Assembly: GCF_035917575.1 (NCBI RefSeq)
Contig: NZ_CP109090.1
Span: forward strand, 2,294,001 to 2,358,000
Source: Streptomyces sp. NBC_01788
GTDB taxonomy: Bacteria > Actinomycetota > Actinomycetes > Streptomycetales > Streptomycetaceae
DNA: 64,000 nucleotides
Direction: 5' to 3'
Shown here: piece by piece, positions 17,354-27,408 of the stretch
How the letters are laid out: each line of letters starts with the position of its first letter
How positions within the stretch are numbered: the stretch's first letter is position 1
Notes under the pieces: generated by a model
Database searches by the model: none
Told to the model about the DNA's origin: nothing
Seen by the model: the letters and a program-made list of their open reading frames with translations, nothing else
Made by a program: the position numbers and the translations under genes

Positions 17354-18739
17354 TCACCGCTCTCCGGACGAACGCGCCGCCGAGGCGCGCCGTCGCATCG
17401 TGTTCCATCTCCGAGGCTCGCGACCGGATCCACGGTCGGATCTCCGGCCGGGCGCGGAGCCTCCTGCCCGCTTTCTACCAAAGCGAGGTTGCCGCATGGC
17501 AAGCGCCGCCCGCGCAGCGGGCTCGTCACGCGCGAAGGCGATCAGCAGCCCGATGGCGAACATGGTCGGCAGCAGGGCGGATCCTCCGTAGGAGAACAGC
17601 GGGAGCGGGACGCCGGCGATCGGCAGCAGACCGAGCACCGCACCGATGTTGATCACCGCCTGCACGGTGATCCAGGTGGTCACGCCTCCCGCGGCATACC
17701 TCACGAAGGGGTCCTCCGTGCGTCCGGCCACGCGGATGCCCGCATAGCCTAGAGCGGCGAACAGGGCGAGCACCGACAGCGTCCCCGCGAGACCCAGTTC
17801 CTCGCCGGTGACGGCGAAGATGAAGTCGGTGTGGGCTTCGGGGAGTTGGCCCCATTTCTCCACACTGGCACCGAGTCCGGAACCGAACAGCCCGCCGGAG
17901 GCCAGGGCGTAGATGCCGTGCACCGCCTGCCAGCACTTGGTCGCGTCGCTCGAGCCGACGCAGGCGAACCGGCCGAGGCGGTTGGCGCTCGTCTGGATCA
18001 GCAGGAAGCCGATCACCCCGGCGAACGACAGCACCCCCACGAAGAGCCGGGTGGGCGCCCCCGCCAGCCACAGCAGGCCGAACAGGATCGCGGTGAGGAT
18101 GATCGCGGTGCCCATGTCGCCGCCGAGCATGATCAGCCCGAGCAGCATGAAGGCGACCGGGACGAGCGGCACCAGCATGTGCTTCCACTGGGTCAGCAGC
18201 CGCTTGTCCTGTTTGCGCGCGATGAGGTCGGCGCCCCACAGCACCAGCGCCAGCTTGCCGATCTCGCTGGGCTGGATCTGGAAGGAGCCGCCCAGCGCGA
18301 TCCAGTTCTGGTTGCCGTTGACCGCCACCCCTATCCCCGGCACCTGCACCAGCGCCATCAGGACCACCGCGCCCGCCAGGATCGGGTAGGCCAGCGCCCG
18401 GTGCAGCCTGACCGGCATCCGGGCGGCGAGCAGCAGCAGCCCGGCGCCGATCGCGGCCGCGAGGAGCTGTTTGCGGAAGAAGTACGAGCCCGGCAGCGCC
18501 TTCTGCAGCGCGGTGATCTGGGAGGCCGAGTAGACCATCACCAGACCCAGCACGGTGAGCAGCAGGCTGCCGCCGAGGATCAGGTAGTAGGCGGTCAGCG
18601 GCCGGTCCCAGGCCCGGCGCGCGCGGACGACCAGGCTCGCCACGGAGCGCCCGCCCGGGGGCCGGCCGGGCGCCGGCCGCCGGACGGCCCGCTGCACGGG
18701 CGGGCGGCCGGTACGGCTGCTGCCGGGGCTACCGGGCAT
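17354..18739 (-). CDS. ftsW: FtsW, SEDS septal peptidoglycan glycosyltransferase
   Basis: Polytopic SEDS protein of 461 residues with about ten membrane helices after a Pro/Arg-rich cytoplasmic N-terminus of about 45 residues. GNQNWIALGGSFQIQPSE and VGLLLPLPIAGVPLP-type segments (here GLLPIAGVPLPLFSYGGS) are SEDS signatures. A basic, Arg/Ser-rich C-terminal tail follows. It polymerises lipid II together with FtsI. The ATG is at 18739, 96 bp after the murD stop, the biggest internal gap in the murE-murG run; a separate promoter there is possible. Confidence 0.96.
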   Translation of the reverse strand: MPGSPGSSRTGRPPVQRAVRRPAPGRPPGGRSVASLVVRARRAWDRPLTAYYLILGGSLLLTVLGLVMVYSASQITALQKALPGSYFFRKQLLAAAIGAGLLLLAARMPVRLHRALAYPILAGAVVLMALVQVPGIGVAVNGNQNWIALGGSFQIQPSEIGKLALVLWGADLIARKQDKRLLTQWKHMLVPLVPVAFMLLGLIMLGGDMGTAIILTAILFGLLWLAGAPTRLFVGVLSFAGVIGFLLIQTSANRLGRFACVGSSDATKCWQAVHGIYALASGGLFGSGLGASVEKWGQLPEAHTDFIFAVTGEELGLAGTLSVLALFAALGYAGIRVAGRTEDPFVRYAAGGVTTWITVQAVINIGAVLGLLPIAGVPLPLFSYGGSALLPTMFAIGLLIAFARDEPAARAALAMRQPRFGRKRAGGSAPGRRSDRGSGREPRRWNTMRRRASAARSSGER

Positions 18740-18835
18740 CGGGTCCTCCGCTGTACGTCGGCCGCGCGAGTACGGCTCGGCTCACGGGTCCCACGCCTCC
18801 CTCCCGAGGTCGCCCGGCAGCGGGGGCGGCCGGGA

Positions 18836-20263
18836 TCAGGCGCCGAGTCCGGATACGGCCTCCGCGAACGCCTCGCCGCGCCTGTTGTAGTTGGCGAACA
18901 TGTCCATGGAGGCGCAGGCCGGGGCCAGCAGTACCGTGTCGCCGGGCCGTGCGAGCCGCCGCGCCTCCTGGACGGCCTGGAGCATCGCCCCAGTGTCGGT
19001 CCGGTCGAGGTCGACGACGGGTACCTCCGGGGCGTGTCGCGCGAGGGCCTCACGGATGAGCGCGCGATCGGCTCCGATGAGGACGACGCCGCGCAGCCGC
19101 TTCGCCGAGTTCGCGACGAGCTCGTCGAAGGTCGCGCCCTTCGCCAGACCGCCCGCGATCCACACGATCGACTCGTAGGCCGCCAACGAGGCCTGCGCCG
19201 CGTGGGTGTTGGTGGCCTTGGAGTCGTCGACGTAGGCCACGCCGTCCACGTCGGCCACGTGCGCGATGCGGTGGGCGTCCGGAGTGAAGGCCCGCAGGCC
19301 GTCCCGGACGGCCTGCGCCGGGACGCCGAAGGCGCGTGCCAGGGCCGCCGCGGCGAGGGCGTTGGCGATGTTGTGCGGGGCGGGCGGAACGACGTCGGAG
19401 ACCTCGGCGAGCTCCTGGGCGTTCTTCTGCCGGTTCTCGACGAAGGCGCGGTCGACGAGGATGCCGTCCACGACGCCGAGTTGGGAGGGGCCTGGCGTGC
19501 CGAGCGTGAACCCGACGGCTCGGCAGCCCTCCTCGACGTCCGCCTCGCGCACCAGGTCCTCGGTCGCCCTGTCGGCCACGTTGTAGACGCAGGCGACGCG
19601 ATTGCCCTCGTAGATACGGCCCTTGTCGGCCGCGTAGGCCTCCATGGAGCCGTGCCAGTCGAGGTGGTCGGGGGCGAGGTTGAGGACGGCGGCGGAGTGG
19701 GCGCGCAGCGAGGGCGCCCAGTGGAGCTGGTAGCTCGACAGCTCCACCGCGAGGACGTCATAGGGCTCGTCGCCGAGCACGGCGTCCAGCAGGGAGACGC
19801 CGATGTTGCCGACGGCCGCCGTGCGCAGGCCCGCCGCCTTCAGGATGGAGGCGAGCATCTGCACGGTGGTGGTCTTGCCGTTGGTGCCGGTCACGGCGAG
19901 CCATGGGGCTGCTTTTCTGCCGTCCCGGCCGCGCAGCCGCCAGGCGAGTTCGACGTCCCCCCAGACGGGTACGCCGGCCTGCCCGGCGGCGCGGAAGAGC
20001 GGCTTGTCCGGCCGCCAGCCGGGCGCGGTGACGATCAGCTCGGTGCCCTTGGGCAGGGTGTCCCCGTCACCGAGGCGCACGGTGACCCCGAGGGCCTCCA
20101 GCTCGGCCGCCTGGGCCCGGGCGCGCTCGTCGTCGCCGTCGTTGACGACGGTGACGTGCGCGCCGAGGCCGTGCAGGACCCTGGCCGCCGGGACACCGGA
20201 CACTCCGAGTCCCGCGACGGTGACGTTCTTTCCCTGCCAGTCGGTCACTTGTCCGCTGCCCAT
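18836..20263 (-). CDS. murD: MurD, UDP-MurNAc-L-Ala-D-Glu ligase
   Basis: Adds D-glutamate to UDP-MurNAc-L-alanine using ATP. The protein has about 475 residues: N-terminal Rossmann-like domain ([17 protein letters not shown]), Mur ligase ATP loop TGTNGKTTT (Lys130) and the C-terminal ligase domain with the [20 protein letters not shown] region. I chose the ATG at 20263, which overlaps the mraY end by 19 bp. A GTG at 20248 that overlaps the mraY stop as GTGA is an alternative; neither has a strong ribosome site. Confidence 0.96.
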   Translation of the reverse strand: MGSGQVTDWQGKNVTVAGLGVSGVPAARVLHGLGAHVTVVNDGDDERARAQAAELEALGVTVRLGDGDTLPKGTELIVTAPGWRPDKPLFRAAGQAGVPVWGDVELAWRLRGRDGRKAAPWLAVTGTNGKTTTVQMLASILKAAGLRTAAVGNIGVSLLDAVLGDEPYDVLAVELSSYQLHWAPSLRAHSAAVLNLAPDHLDWHGSMEAYAADKGRIYEGNRVACVYNVADRATEDLVREADVEEGCRAVGFTLGTPGPSQLGVVDGILVDRAFVENRQKNAQELAEVSDVVPPAPHNIANALAAAALARAFGVPAQAVRDGLRAFTPDAHRIAHVADVDGVAYVDDSKATNTHAAQASLAAYESIVWIAGGLAKGATFDELVANSAKRLRGVVLIGADRALIREALARHAPEVPVVDLDRTDTGAMLQAVQEARRLARPGDTVLLAPACASMDMFANYNRRGEAFAEAVSGLGA

Positions 20264-21318
20264 CCCGCGTAGAAGAGGCCCAGTCCGACAATCACACAGA
20301 TGCCCTGGATGATCCAGAAACGGACCACGATGAGCACTTCGGACCAGCCCTTGAGTTCGAAGTGGTGCTGGAGCGGCGCCATCCGGAAGACACGCTTTCC
20401 GGTGAGCCGGAAGGAGCCGACCTGGATCACCACCGACATGGTGATCAGCACGAACAGGCCGCCCAGCAGCGCGAGCAGCAGCTCGGTGCGGGAGCAGATC
20501 GCCAGGCCCGCGAGCACACCGCCGAGCGCGAGCGAACCGGTGTCGCCCATGAAGACCTTGGCGGGCGAGGTGTTCCACCACAGGAAGCCCAGGCAGGCGC
20601 CCATGAGCGCGGAGGAGACGACCGCGAGGTCGAGCGGGTCACGCACCTCGTAGCAGGCGTTGGGGTTGGTCAGGGTCATCGCGTTGGCGCAGGACTCCTG
20701 GAACTGCCAGACGCCGATGAAGGTGTAGGCGCCGAAGACCAGGACGGAGGCGCCGGTGGCGAGACCGTCCAGACCATCGGTGAGGTTCACGCCGTTCGAC
20801 ATCGCGAGAATCATGAACAGCGCCCAGATCACGAACAGCACGGGGCCGATCGTCCAGCCGAAGTCGGTGATGAACGACAGCTTCGTGGAGGCTGGGGTGT
20901 TGCCGCGGTTGTCGGAGAACTGCAGCGCGAGCACCGCGAAGGCGATGCCGACGGTCAGCTGGCCGGCCATCTTCGCCTTGGCGCGCAGGCCCAGCGAACG
21001 GCGCTTGACGATCTTGATGTAGTCGTCGAGGAAGCCGACCAGGCCCATGCCGACCATCAGGCCGAGCACCAGCAGACCCGAGTAGGTCGGGGTGTAGCCG
21101 GTGATCACCTTGGACAGGAAGTAGGCGGCGACCGTGGCCAGGATGAAGGCGATACCACCCATGGTCGGCGTACCGCGCTTGCTGGCGTGCTCACGCGGGC
21201 CGTCGTCGCGGATGTACTGGCCGTAGCCCTTGCGGGCCAGGAGCTTGATCAGCAGCGGGGTGCCGACCAGCGTCAGGAAGAGGCCAATGACTCCCGCGAA
21301 CAGGATCTGCTTCATCAT
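20245..21318 (-). CDS. mraY: MraY, phospho-MurNAc-pentapeptide translocase
   Basis: Integral membrane enzyme that transfers phospho-MurNAc-pentapeptide to undecaprenyl phosphate, making lipid I. The 357 residues have about ten membrane helices. Catalytic loops include [21 protein letters not shown] and [11 protein letters not shown], with the HHHFE-type segment [13 protein letters not shown]. The ATG at 21318 overlaps the murF stop as ATGA. The order murF-mraY-murD is standard. Confidence 0.97.
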   Translation of the reverse strand: MMKQILFAGVIGLFLTLVGTPLLIKLLARKGYGQYIRDDGPREHASKRGTPTMGGIAFILATVAAYFLSKVITGYTPTYSGLLVLGLMVGMGLVGFLDDYIKIVKRRSLGLRAKAKMAGQLTVGIAFAVLALQFSDNRGNTPASTKLSFITDFGWTIGPVLFVIWALFMILAMSNGVNLTDGLDGLATGASVLVFGAYTFIGVWQFQESCANAMTLTNPNACYEVRDPLDLAVVSSALMGACLGFLWWNTSPAKVFMGDTGSLALGGVLAGLAICSRTELLLALLGGLFVLITMSVVIQVGSFRLTGKRVFRMAPLQHHFELKGWSEVLIVVRFWIIQGICVIVGLGLFYAGWAADK

Positions 21319-22730
21319 CGGGCTGCGACCTCACCCTCGGCACCGTTCTCGAGCAGCGCCTGGGCGACACTCTCGAGGCCGACCGAACGGGACGCCTTCA
21401 CGAGAACGACGTCCCCCGGGCGCAACTCGCTGCGCAACAGGTCGATCGCCGCCTGTGCGTCGGACACGTGCACCGACTCCTCACCCCACGAACCCTCGTT
21501 ATATGCGCCCAGTTGCAGCCAGGACGCTTCCCTGCCCCCGACCGCGACGAGCTTGCTGACGTTGAGCCGGACGGCCAGCCGTCCGACCGCGTCGTGCTCG
21601 GCGAGCGCCTCGTCCCCGAGCTCGGCCATCTTGCCGAGCACCGCCCAGGTCCGCCGTCCCGCGCCCATGGCCGCGAGCGCGCGCAGAGCGGCTCGCATGG
21701 ACTCGGGGTTGGCGTTGTAGGCGTCGTTGACGACCGTCACGCCGTCCGGGCGCTCGGTGACCTCCATCCGCCAGCGGGAGAGGGAGCCCGCCTCGGAGAG
21801 CGCGGTCGCGATCTCAGTTGCGGACATGCCCAGCTCATGGGCGACGGCGGCCGCGGCGAGCGCGTTCGACACGTGATGCTCACCGTACAGGCGCATCGTC
21901 ACATCGCTTGCACCGGAGGGTGTGTGAAGCCTGAAGGCGGGCTGTCCGCTGTCCGTGAGTCTCACGTTCTCTGCGCGTACGTCCGCTTCGCCGGACTCTC
22001 CGAAAAGGATCACCTTCGCCTTCGTACGGGAGGCCATGGCCCGTACCAACGGGTCGTCGGCGTTCAGGATCGCGGTTCCGCCGTCCTCGGCCGCGGGCAG
22101 GCTCTCCACCAACTCGCCCTTCGCCTGGGCGATCTGCTCACGGCCGCCGAACTCGCCGATGTGGGCGGTGCCGACGTTGAGCACCAGGCCGACCCTCGGC
22201 GGGGTCAGCCCGGTCAGGTAGCGGATGTGGCCGATGCCGCGGGCGCCCATCTCCAGCACGAGGAACCTCGTCTCCTCGGTGGCGCTCAGCGCGGTCAGCG
22301 GCAGCCCGATCTCGTTGTTGAGGGAGCCGGGCGTGAACACGGTCGGCGCCTTGCGCCGCAGCACCTGCGCGACGAGGTCCTTGGTGCTCGTCTTGCCCGC
22401 GGAGCCGGTGAGGGCGACGAGGGTCGCGCCCAGCCGTTCGACGACGTGGCGGGCGAGGGCGCCGAGGGCGGCCTGCACGTCCTCGACGACGATCGCGGGC
22501 ACGCCGACGGGGCGGGACGCCAGCACGGCGGCCGCGCCCGCCTCGACGACGGCCGCGGCGAAGTCGTGGCCGTCCACGCGCTCGCCGACGAAGGCGACGA
22601 AGAGGCTGCCGGGCACCACCTCGCGGGAGTCGCGGACCACCGGCCCGGTGACCTCCGCGGACGGATCCGGTATGTCGTACGTCTTCCCGCCGACGGCTGC
22701 TGCGATCTCGGCGAGGGAGAGGGCGATCAC
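21315..22730 (-). CDS. murF: MurF, UDP-MurNAc-tripeptide--D-Ala-D-Ala ligase
   Basis: Completes the stem pentapeptide by ATP-dependent addition of D-Ala-D-Ala. About 471 residues: substrate-binding N-terminal domain ([11 protein letters not shown]), ATP loop [13 protein letters not shown], central [10 protein letters not shown] region and the ligase domain with [15 protein letters not shown]. The GTG at 22730 is preferred because it begins [10 protein letters not shown] and lies four bases after the murE stop. The open frame continues upstream but only inside murE. Confidence 0.96.
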   Translation of the reverse strand: MIALSLAEIAAAVGGKTYDIPDPSAEVTGPVVRDSREVVPGSLFVAFVGERVDGHDFAAAVVEAGAAAVLASRPVGVPAIVVEDVQAALGALARHVVERLGATLVALTGSAGKTSTKDLVAQVLRRKAPTVFTPGSLNNEIGLPLTALSATEETRFLVLEMGARGIGHIRYLTGLTPPRVGLVLNVGTAHIGEFGGREQIAQAKGELVESLPAAEDGGTAILNADDPLVRAMASRTKAKVILFGESGEADVRAENVRLTDSGQPAFRLHTPSGASDVTMRLYGEHHVSNALAAAAVAHELGMSATEIATALSEAGSLSRWRMEVTERPDGVTVVNDAYNANPESMRAALRALAAMGAGRRTWAVLGKMAELGDEALAEHDAVGRLAVRLNVSKLVAVGGREASWLQLGAYNEGSWGEESVHVSDAQAAIDLLRSELRPGDVVLVKASRSVGLESVAQALLENGAEGEVAAR

Positions 22731-22734
22731 AAGT

Positions 22735-24255
22735 TCATCCCTGGGTCTTCTGGATAGCTTCGCGAAGCACCTGGCGGTCGTCGAAGGGACGGACCACTCC
22801 GGCGATGTCCTGGCCCTGTTCATGGCCCTTGCCCGCGACCAGCACGGTGTCCCCGGGCTGCGCGCGGTCGACGGCGGCGGCGATCGCGGCGGCCCGCTCC
22901 TCGAAGAGGAGGACCTCGCCGCGCTCGTGCGCGGGCACCGAGGCCGCGCCCTCGAGCATGGTGGCGAGGATCGCCAGGGGATCCTCGGAGCGGGGGTTGT
23001 CGGAGGTCAGCACGACGATGTCGGCGAGCCGGGCCGCGGCGGCGCCCATCGGCGCGCGTTTGGTCTGGTCGCGGTCCCCGCCGCAGCCGAGCACGATGTG
23101 CAGCCGTCCCTTGGTGACCTTGCGCAGCGCCTTGAGGACAGACTCCACGGCGTCCGTCTTGTGCGCGTAGTCGACGACCGCGAGGTACGGCTGGCCGACG
23201 TCGACGCGCTCCAGACGGCCCGGTACGCCCGGAACGGCTGCGATGCCGTCGGCGGCGGACTGCGCATCGAGGCCCGCGGCGGCCAGGGCGACCACGGCGG
23301 CCAGCGTGTTGGCGACGTTGAACGGGCCCGGCAGCGGCGATCTGGCGGCGATCCGCCGGCCCTCGGGACCGACCACGGTGAAGGCGGAGTCGACCGGGCC
23401 GATCTGGACGTCCTCGGCGCGCCAGTCGGCGTCGGGGTGGCCCTCGGCGGAGTAGGTGACGACCGGGACCGTGGCCTCCCTGATCAGCCGGCGCCCGTAC
23501 TCGTCGTCGATGTTGACCACGCCGAGCCTGCTGCGCTCCGGCGTGAACAGCTGCGCCTTGGCCTGGAAGTAGTCCTCCATGCCGGAGTGGAACTCCATGT
23601 GCTCCGGGCTGAGGTTGGTGAAGACAGCGATGTCGAAGACGCAGCCGTCGACGCGGCCGAGCACCAGGGCGTGGCTGGAGACCTCCATGGCGACCGCCTC
23701 GACCCCGCGCTCACGCATCACCGCGAACAGGGCCTGGAGGTCGGTGGCCTCGGGGGTGGTGCGCTCGGACTTGATGCGCTCGTCACCGATGCGCATCTCG
23801 ACGGTGCCGATCAGTCCGGTGGACTTCACGGTCCGCAGGCCGCCCTCGACGAGGTAGGCGGTGGTGGTCTTGCCGGAGGTGCCGGTGATGCCGATCTGGA
23901 GCAGGTCGCGCCCTGGCCGGCCGTAGATCGTGGCCGCCAGCTCGCCCATCCGCCCGCGTGGGTCGTCCACGGCCAGGACCGGCAGGCCGGTGGCGGCGGC
24001 GCGCTCGACGCCGGACGGGTCGGTGAGCACGGCGACCGCGCCCAGGCTCGCCGCCTGGGTGACGAAGTCGGCGCCGTGGGTGCGGGCGCCGGGCAGGGCC
24101 GCGTACAGGTCGCCGGGGCGCACGGCGCGCGAGTCGTGGGTGATGCCCATGACCTCGGCGGCGCCGTCCGGAGCGGTGACCCCCAGCTGATCGGCGAGCT
24201 CCGCGAGGGGGGCGGCGGAGACCCGAGCCGGTCGCGGCGGTCCCGGATATGTCAC
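22735..24255 (-). CDS. murE: MurE, UDP-MurNAc-dipeptide--diamino acid ligase
   Basis: Adds the third residue (LL-diaminopimelate in Streptomyces, from known wall chemistry) to UDP-MurNAc-L-Ala-D-Glu. About 506 residues: N-terminal UDP-binding domain (THDSRAVRPGDLYAALPG), ATP loop GTSGKTTTAYLVEG, and the C-terminal domain with TSDNPRSEDPLAI, the amino-acid-selectivity motif (DNPR). GTG at 24255 has GAAGGG seven bases upstream. A GTG at 24423 would add 56 Pro/Ser-rich residues and cannot be excluded. Confidence 0.94.
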   Translation of the reverse strand: MTYPGPPRPARVSAAPLAELADQLGVTAPDGAAEVMGITHDSRAVRPGDLYAALPGARTHGADFVTQAASLGAVAVLTDPSGVERAAATGLPVLAVDDPRGRMGELAATIYGRPGRDLLQIGITGTSGKTTTAYLVEGGLRTVKSTGLIGTVEMRIGDERIKSERTTPEATDLQALFAVMRERGVEAVAMEVSSHALVLGRVDGCVFDIAVFTNLSPEHMEFHSGMEDYFQAKAQLFTPERSRLGVVNIDDEYGRRLIREATVPVVTYSAEGHPDADWRAEDVQIGPVDSAFTVVGPEGRRIAARSPLPGPFNVANTLAAVVALAAAGLDAQSAADGIAAVPGVPGRLERVDVGQPYLAVVDYAHKTDAVESVLKALRKVTKGRLHIVLGCGGDRDQTKRAPMGAAAARLADIVVLTSDNPRSEDPLAILATMLEGAASVPAHERGEVLLFEERAAAIAAAVDRAQPGDTVLVAGKGHEQGQDIAGVVRPFDDRQVLREAIQKTQG

Positions 24256-24451
24256 GGAAGCGCCCTTCTGGGTGGTTTGGGACTGATCAGCGTGTGGCAC
24301 GGCGGTGAGCGTACCGGGCGTACCCGCCGTCGGGCTAAAAAGGGGATCGCGCGCAGCCCCGTCCGGAGCGGACGAGGGCCGGGGCGACGGGCGTTTCCCG
24401 GGGCCGGGAGTGATCGTTGTCACGGGCTGGTTCCTGGTCGTTCTGTTCCGG

Positions 24452-26407
24452 TCACGGCTTGAAGTCGACGGGCAGGTTCGCGGCCTGCGCGCCGGTCGGC
24501 GGCACCTGGAGCGTCTTCAGCGCGAACTCCATGACCTCCTTGTAGATCGGGCCGCAGATCTGGCCGCCGAAGTAGCTGCCCTTGGTGGCGTTCTGGATCG
24601 CGCAGTAGACAGTGACGCGCGGGTTGTCGGCGGGCGCGAACCCGGCGAAGGAGGAGGTGTAGCCGTGGTATCTGCCGGTGTCCGGATCCACGCGGTTGGC
24701 CGTGCCGGTCTTGCCCGCCACCCGGTAGCCGGGGATGCGCGCCTTGACGCCGGTGCCCTGCTCGTCGTCCACCACGGACTCCAGCATCTGCGCGAGCGTC
24801 TTCGCCGTCCTGGCGCTCACGACCCGTGTGCTCTCCGGCTTGGCGGCCGGCGTGAAGCGGCCGTCGGCGCCCTTGGTCCCGCGCACCAGCGTCGGCTGCA
24901 CCCGCACTCCGCCGTTGGCGATCGTGGAGTAGACGGAGGCCGCCTGTACGGCGTTGATGGCGAAGCCCTGGCCGAACGGGATCGTGAACTGCTGCGACGT
25001 GGACCACTTGTCGGGCGGAGCGAGGATGCCCCTGGTCTCGCCGGGGAAGCCGAGTCCGGTCGGCTCGCCGATGCCGAACTTGCGCAGATAGGAGTAGAGG
25101 ACCTTGTTGGCCTCCGGCTGCGTCCCGCCGAGCTGGCCGGTGGCCAGGATGGTGCCGATGTTGCTGGACTTGGCGAGCACTCCGTTCAGGGTGAGGTACC
25201 AGGTGGCGTGGTCGACGTCGTCCTGGAAGAGACGGTCGCCGCGGTGCAGCCGGTTGGGCACGACGACGTGGGTGAGCGGAGTCGCCGCGTTCTCCTCCAG
25301 TACGGCGGCCATGGACATGACCTTGGCGGTGGAGCCGGGCTCGTAGGCGTCCTGGAGGGCGGCGTTGCCCAGCGCGGACGGGTTGGCGTGGGCCAGGTCG
25401 CCCGGGTCGAAGCCCGGGGAGTTGGCCATGGCAAGGATCTCGCCGGTGCGGGTGTCCTGGACGATGACGTAGCCGCGGTCCGCCCCGGACTTCGCCACCT
25501 GCTCGGCGATGGCGTTCTGGGCGGCCCACTGGATGTCGCGGTCGATGGTGAGCTCGGTGTCGGAGCCGGGCACCGCGCGGGTCTCGGTGGAGCCCGCGGT
25601 GGGCACCTCGCGGCCGCCGGACTGGGCGTAGCGGATCTTGCCGGGCTTGCCGGCCAGCTGCTCGTTCAGCTGCTGCTCCACACCGCCGCCGCCCTTGCCC
25701 TCGGCGTTGACCCAGCCCAGTATCCCGGCGGCGAGGTCGCCGTTGGGATAGACCCGCTTGCTGCTGGGGTCGGAGAAGACGCCGGCGAGCACGTTGACGG
25801 TGGCCTTGTCCTTCTGGGCCTTCTTCACTAGGGCCGTCTTCAGGTCCTTGATCTGCTTCCAGACCTGCGGGGTCTCGCGGCGGGCGAGCAGGACGTAGCG
25901 GGTGTTCGGCGTGCGGAGCCTGGCGGCGAGGGCCGCCTGGTCCTGGCCGAGGATCGGGGCGAGCAGCGCGGCCGCCTGCTCGGGGCCGTCGCCGATGCCG
26001 AGCTGGGCGCGGGTGAACATGGTGGGGTCGGCGGTGATGTCGTCGGCGTCCACGCTGGTCGCCAGGTCGACGCCGTTGCGGTCGGTGATGCGGCCCCGCT
26101 CGGCGGCCAGGGTGTGCACCACGTACCGGTTCTCCTCGGCCTTGGCGGCGTACGCGCTCGCGTCGAAGGCCTGCACCTGCAGCAGCCGTACGGCGAAGAC
26201 GAGCAGCACCAGGGTCAGCGCCAGAGTGACCAGGCGCAACCGCGGGCGGGGGCTGCCGAGCCGGATGCGCGCGGCCTGGGGGCGGGCCGGGGCCGGACGG
26301 CGGGCCGGCCGGGCACCGGGGCCGGGGCCGGGGCGCTGCCGGGCGGCCGGCCGCGCCGGCCCGGCGGGTCCGGGCACCCGGCGACGCGGCGGTTCCCTGT
26401 CGGACAC
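24452..26407 (-). CDS. ftsI: FtsI (PBP3), septal transpeptidase
   Basis: Class B penicillin-binding protein that crosslinks septal peptidoglycan. About 651 residues: Pro/Arg-rich cytoplasmic start, one membrane helix (LRLVTLALTLVLLVFAVRLL, about 60-80), dimerisation domain, then the transpeptidase with STAK (Ser359), SSN and KTG (Lys566). GTG at 26407 is preferred because AGGTGA lies five bases upstream. A GTG at 26416 would overlap the stop of the short upstream ORF as GTGA. The upstream junction is duplicated (see the repeat entry at 26380-26815). Confidence 0.95.
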   Translation of the reverse strand: MSDREPPRRRVPGPAGPARPAARQRPGPGPGARPARRPAPARPQAARIRLGSPRPRLRLVTLALTLVLLVFAVRLLQVQAFDASAYAAKAEENRYVVHTLAAERGRITDRNGVDLATSVDADDITADPTMFTRAQLGIGDGPEQAAALLAPILGQDQAALAARLRTPNTRYVLLARRETPQVWKQIKDLKTALVKKAQKDKATVNVLAGVFSDPSSKRVYPNGDLAAGILGWVNAEGKGGGGVEQQLNEQLAGKPGKIRYAQSGGREVPTAGSTETRAVPGSDTELTIDRDIQWAAQNAIAEQVAKSGADRGYVIVQDTRTGEILAMANSPGFDPGDLAHANPSALGNAALQDAYEPGSTAKVMSMAAVLEENAATPLTHVVVPNRLHRGDRLFQDDVDHATWYLTLNGVLAKSSNIGTILATGQLGGTQPEANKVLYSYLRKFGIGEPTGLGFPGETRGILAPPDKWSTSQQFTIPFGQGFAINAVQAASVYSTIANGGVRVQPTLVRGTKGADGRFTPAAKPESTRVVSARTAKTLAQMLESVVDDEQGTGVKARIPGYRVAGKTGTANRVDPDTGRYHGYTSSFAGFAPADNPRVTVYCAIQNATKGSYFGGQICGPIYKEVMEFALKTLQVPPTGAQAANLPVDFKP

Positions 26408-26815
26408 TTCCGTCACCTGCCGAGAGTCGAAATCGAAACGAACCGGAACACAACGGCGCCCACCGGACGCCGCGACGACTTCCTCCAGGCCACGTCCGTC
26501 GAGACGTGAGCGGGCCGGGCCGCACCCCGGAGCGCCGGGGCGGCGGACAGGACAACCCCGGAAGCCGCACACGGCCGGACGCCCGGCGCAGCGGGCCCGG
26601 CCGGACCGGACACCCGGCGACGCGGCGGTTCCGTCGCGGACACGACCGGCGAGACCGGAGCGAGTCGGGGCACGGCCGTGACCGCCGGAACGGGGCGTAC
26701 TGCTCCCCCGGAGGCCGAACACAACGGGGCCCCCGGCCCGGCGGGCCCGGGCAGGCCGGGCGGCGGGCGGCGGGGCGGTTCGCCGGCGGGCACGGCCGTC
26801 ACCTGCCGGGGGCCG
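26380..26815 (-). repeat. Triplicated ftsL-ftsI junction
   Basis: Three copies of the ftsI 5' coding segment lie in direct orientation, marked by GGCGGTT on the plus strand at 26388, 26624 and 26774. Copies at 26388 and 26624 share at least 22 identical bases (the run encoding EPPRRRV). The outer copies also share CGGCAGGTGACGG, which is the ftsL stop plus ribosome site. The middle copy has lost that site. Spacings are 236 and 150 bp, so frame is kept only between the two upstream copies. A second shared word, ACACAACGG, recurs at 26447 and 26718. Confidence 0.75.
26413..26793 (-). CDS. Short Pro/Arg-rich ORF between ftsL and ftsI, built from ftsI 5' duplications
   Basis: A 126-codon open frame starts at GTG 26793 with AGGTGA five bases upstream, the same spacing as the ftsI start. 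A GTG at 26802 also overlaps the ftsL stop as GTGA. It ends in TGA at 26413-26415, which overlaps a GTG in the ftsI frame as GTGA. The protein begins MPAGEPPRRPPPGLPGPAG and later contains TEPPRRRVSGPAGPAA. Both resemble the FtsI start SDREPPRRRVPGPAGPA. No membrane helix or catalytic domain is present. It may be translated only as a coupling device, or be a by-product. I do not know a family for it. Confidence 0.45.
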   Translation of the reverse strand: MPAGEPPRRPPPGLPGPAGPGAPLCSASGGAVRPVPAVTAVPRLAPVSPVVSATEPPRRRVSGPAGPAAPGVRPCAASGVVLSAAPALRGAARPAHVSTDVAWRKSSRRPVGAVVFRFVSISTLGR

Positions 26816-27395
26816 GGGTCGTGGCCGGGGCGGCGGGCGTGGTGCCGCCCAGGGCCGGGACGGGGCCCTGGGCGGGTGGCGGCGCCGCGTTCGTGGTGGG
26901 GAGTACCGCGTTCGTGGTGGAGGGTGCGGTGTCCGTGGTTGCCGGGGCCGTGGCGTCCGCGGTGGACGGCGAGGGGGTGAGCGCCTCGGGCGGCAGCAGC
27001 GACAGCGGCGTCTCCTCCGCGGGAGGCGGCTCCGGGGCGGCCGAGGGGACGCCCTTGACGGTTCCGTCGGCGTTCAGGAAGGCCGGGTCGCCGCCGGGCA
27101 CCATGCCCAGTTGCCGGGCGCGGAGCTGGAGGGCGTCCGGGGCGGAGTAGGAGTCGATGTCCCGCTGGAGGGCCTGCTCCTCGTCGGTGAGGTTCTTGGT
27201 GTCCTTCTGGAGCCCCTCCCGCTGGAACGCGCCCTCGCTGAGCGCGGAGTTCAGCATCAGCAGCCCGATGAGGCCACCGCCGAGCAGCAGCACGACGAGG
27301 AGGACGAACGGGGTGCGGGCGGCCTGCCCCCGGCCCGCCGGGAAGAGCCGGGCGAGCCGGGCGGCCCGGCCTCTCAGTTCGGGTTTCCTGCTCAC
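26799..27395 (-). CDS. ftsL: FtsL-like septum protein
   Basis: Small bitopic divisome protein of 198 residues. A basic cytoplasmic start (SRKPELRGRAARLARLFP) precedes one membrane helix (about residues 28-50). A short extracellular coiled coil follows (EGLQKDTKNLTDEEQALQRDI), then a Pro/Thr/Ala-rich tail of about 85 residues. Assignment rests on size, topology and the position between rsmH and ftsI. GTG at 27395 has GGGGAG just upstream and lies 13 bp after the rsmH stop. FtsL joins FtsQ (and DivIC) to activate FtsW/FtsI. Confidence 0.9.
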   Translation of the reverse strand: MSRKPELRGRAARLARLFPAGRGQAARTPFVLLVVLLLGGGLIGLLMLNSALSEGAFQREGLQKDTKNLTDEEQALQRDIDSYSAPDALQLRARQLGMVPGGDPAFLNADGTVKGVPSAAPEPPPAEETPLSLLPPEALTPSPSTADATAPATTDTAPSTTNAVLPTTNAAPPPAQGPVPALGGTTPAAPATTPAPGR

Positions 27396-27408
27396 TGCTC
27401 CCCCTGGC

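Noticed and set aside
26413..26722. Longer FtsI starting upstream at 26722
   Set aside because: The added residues are compositionally random Arg/Gly/Pro and lie in duplicated DNA; the AGGTGA site fixes the start at 26407.
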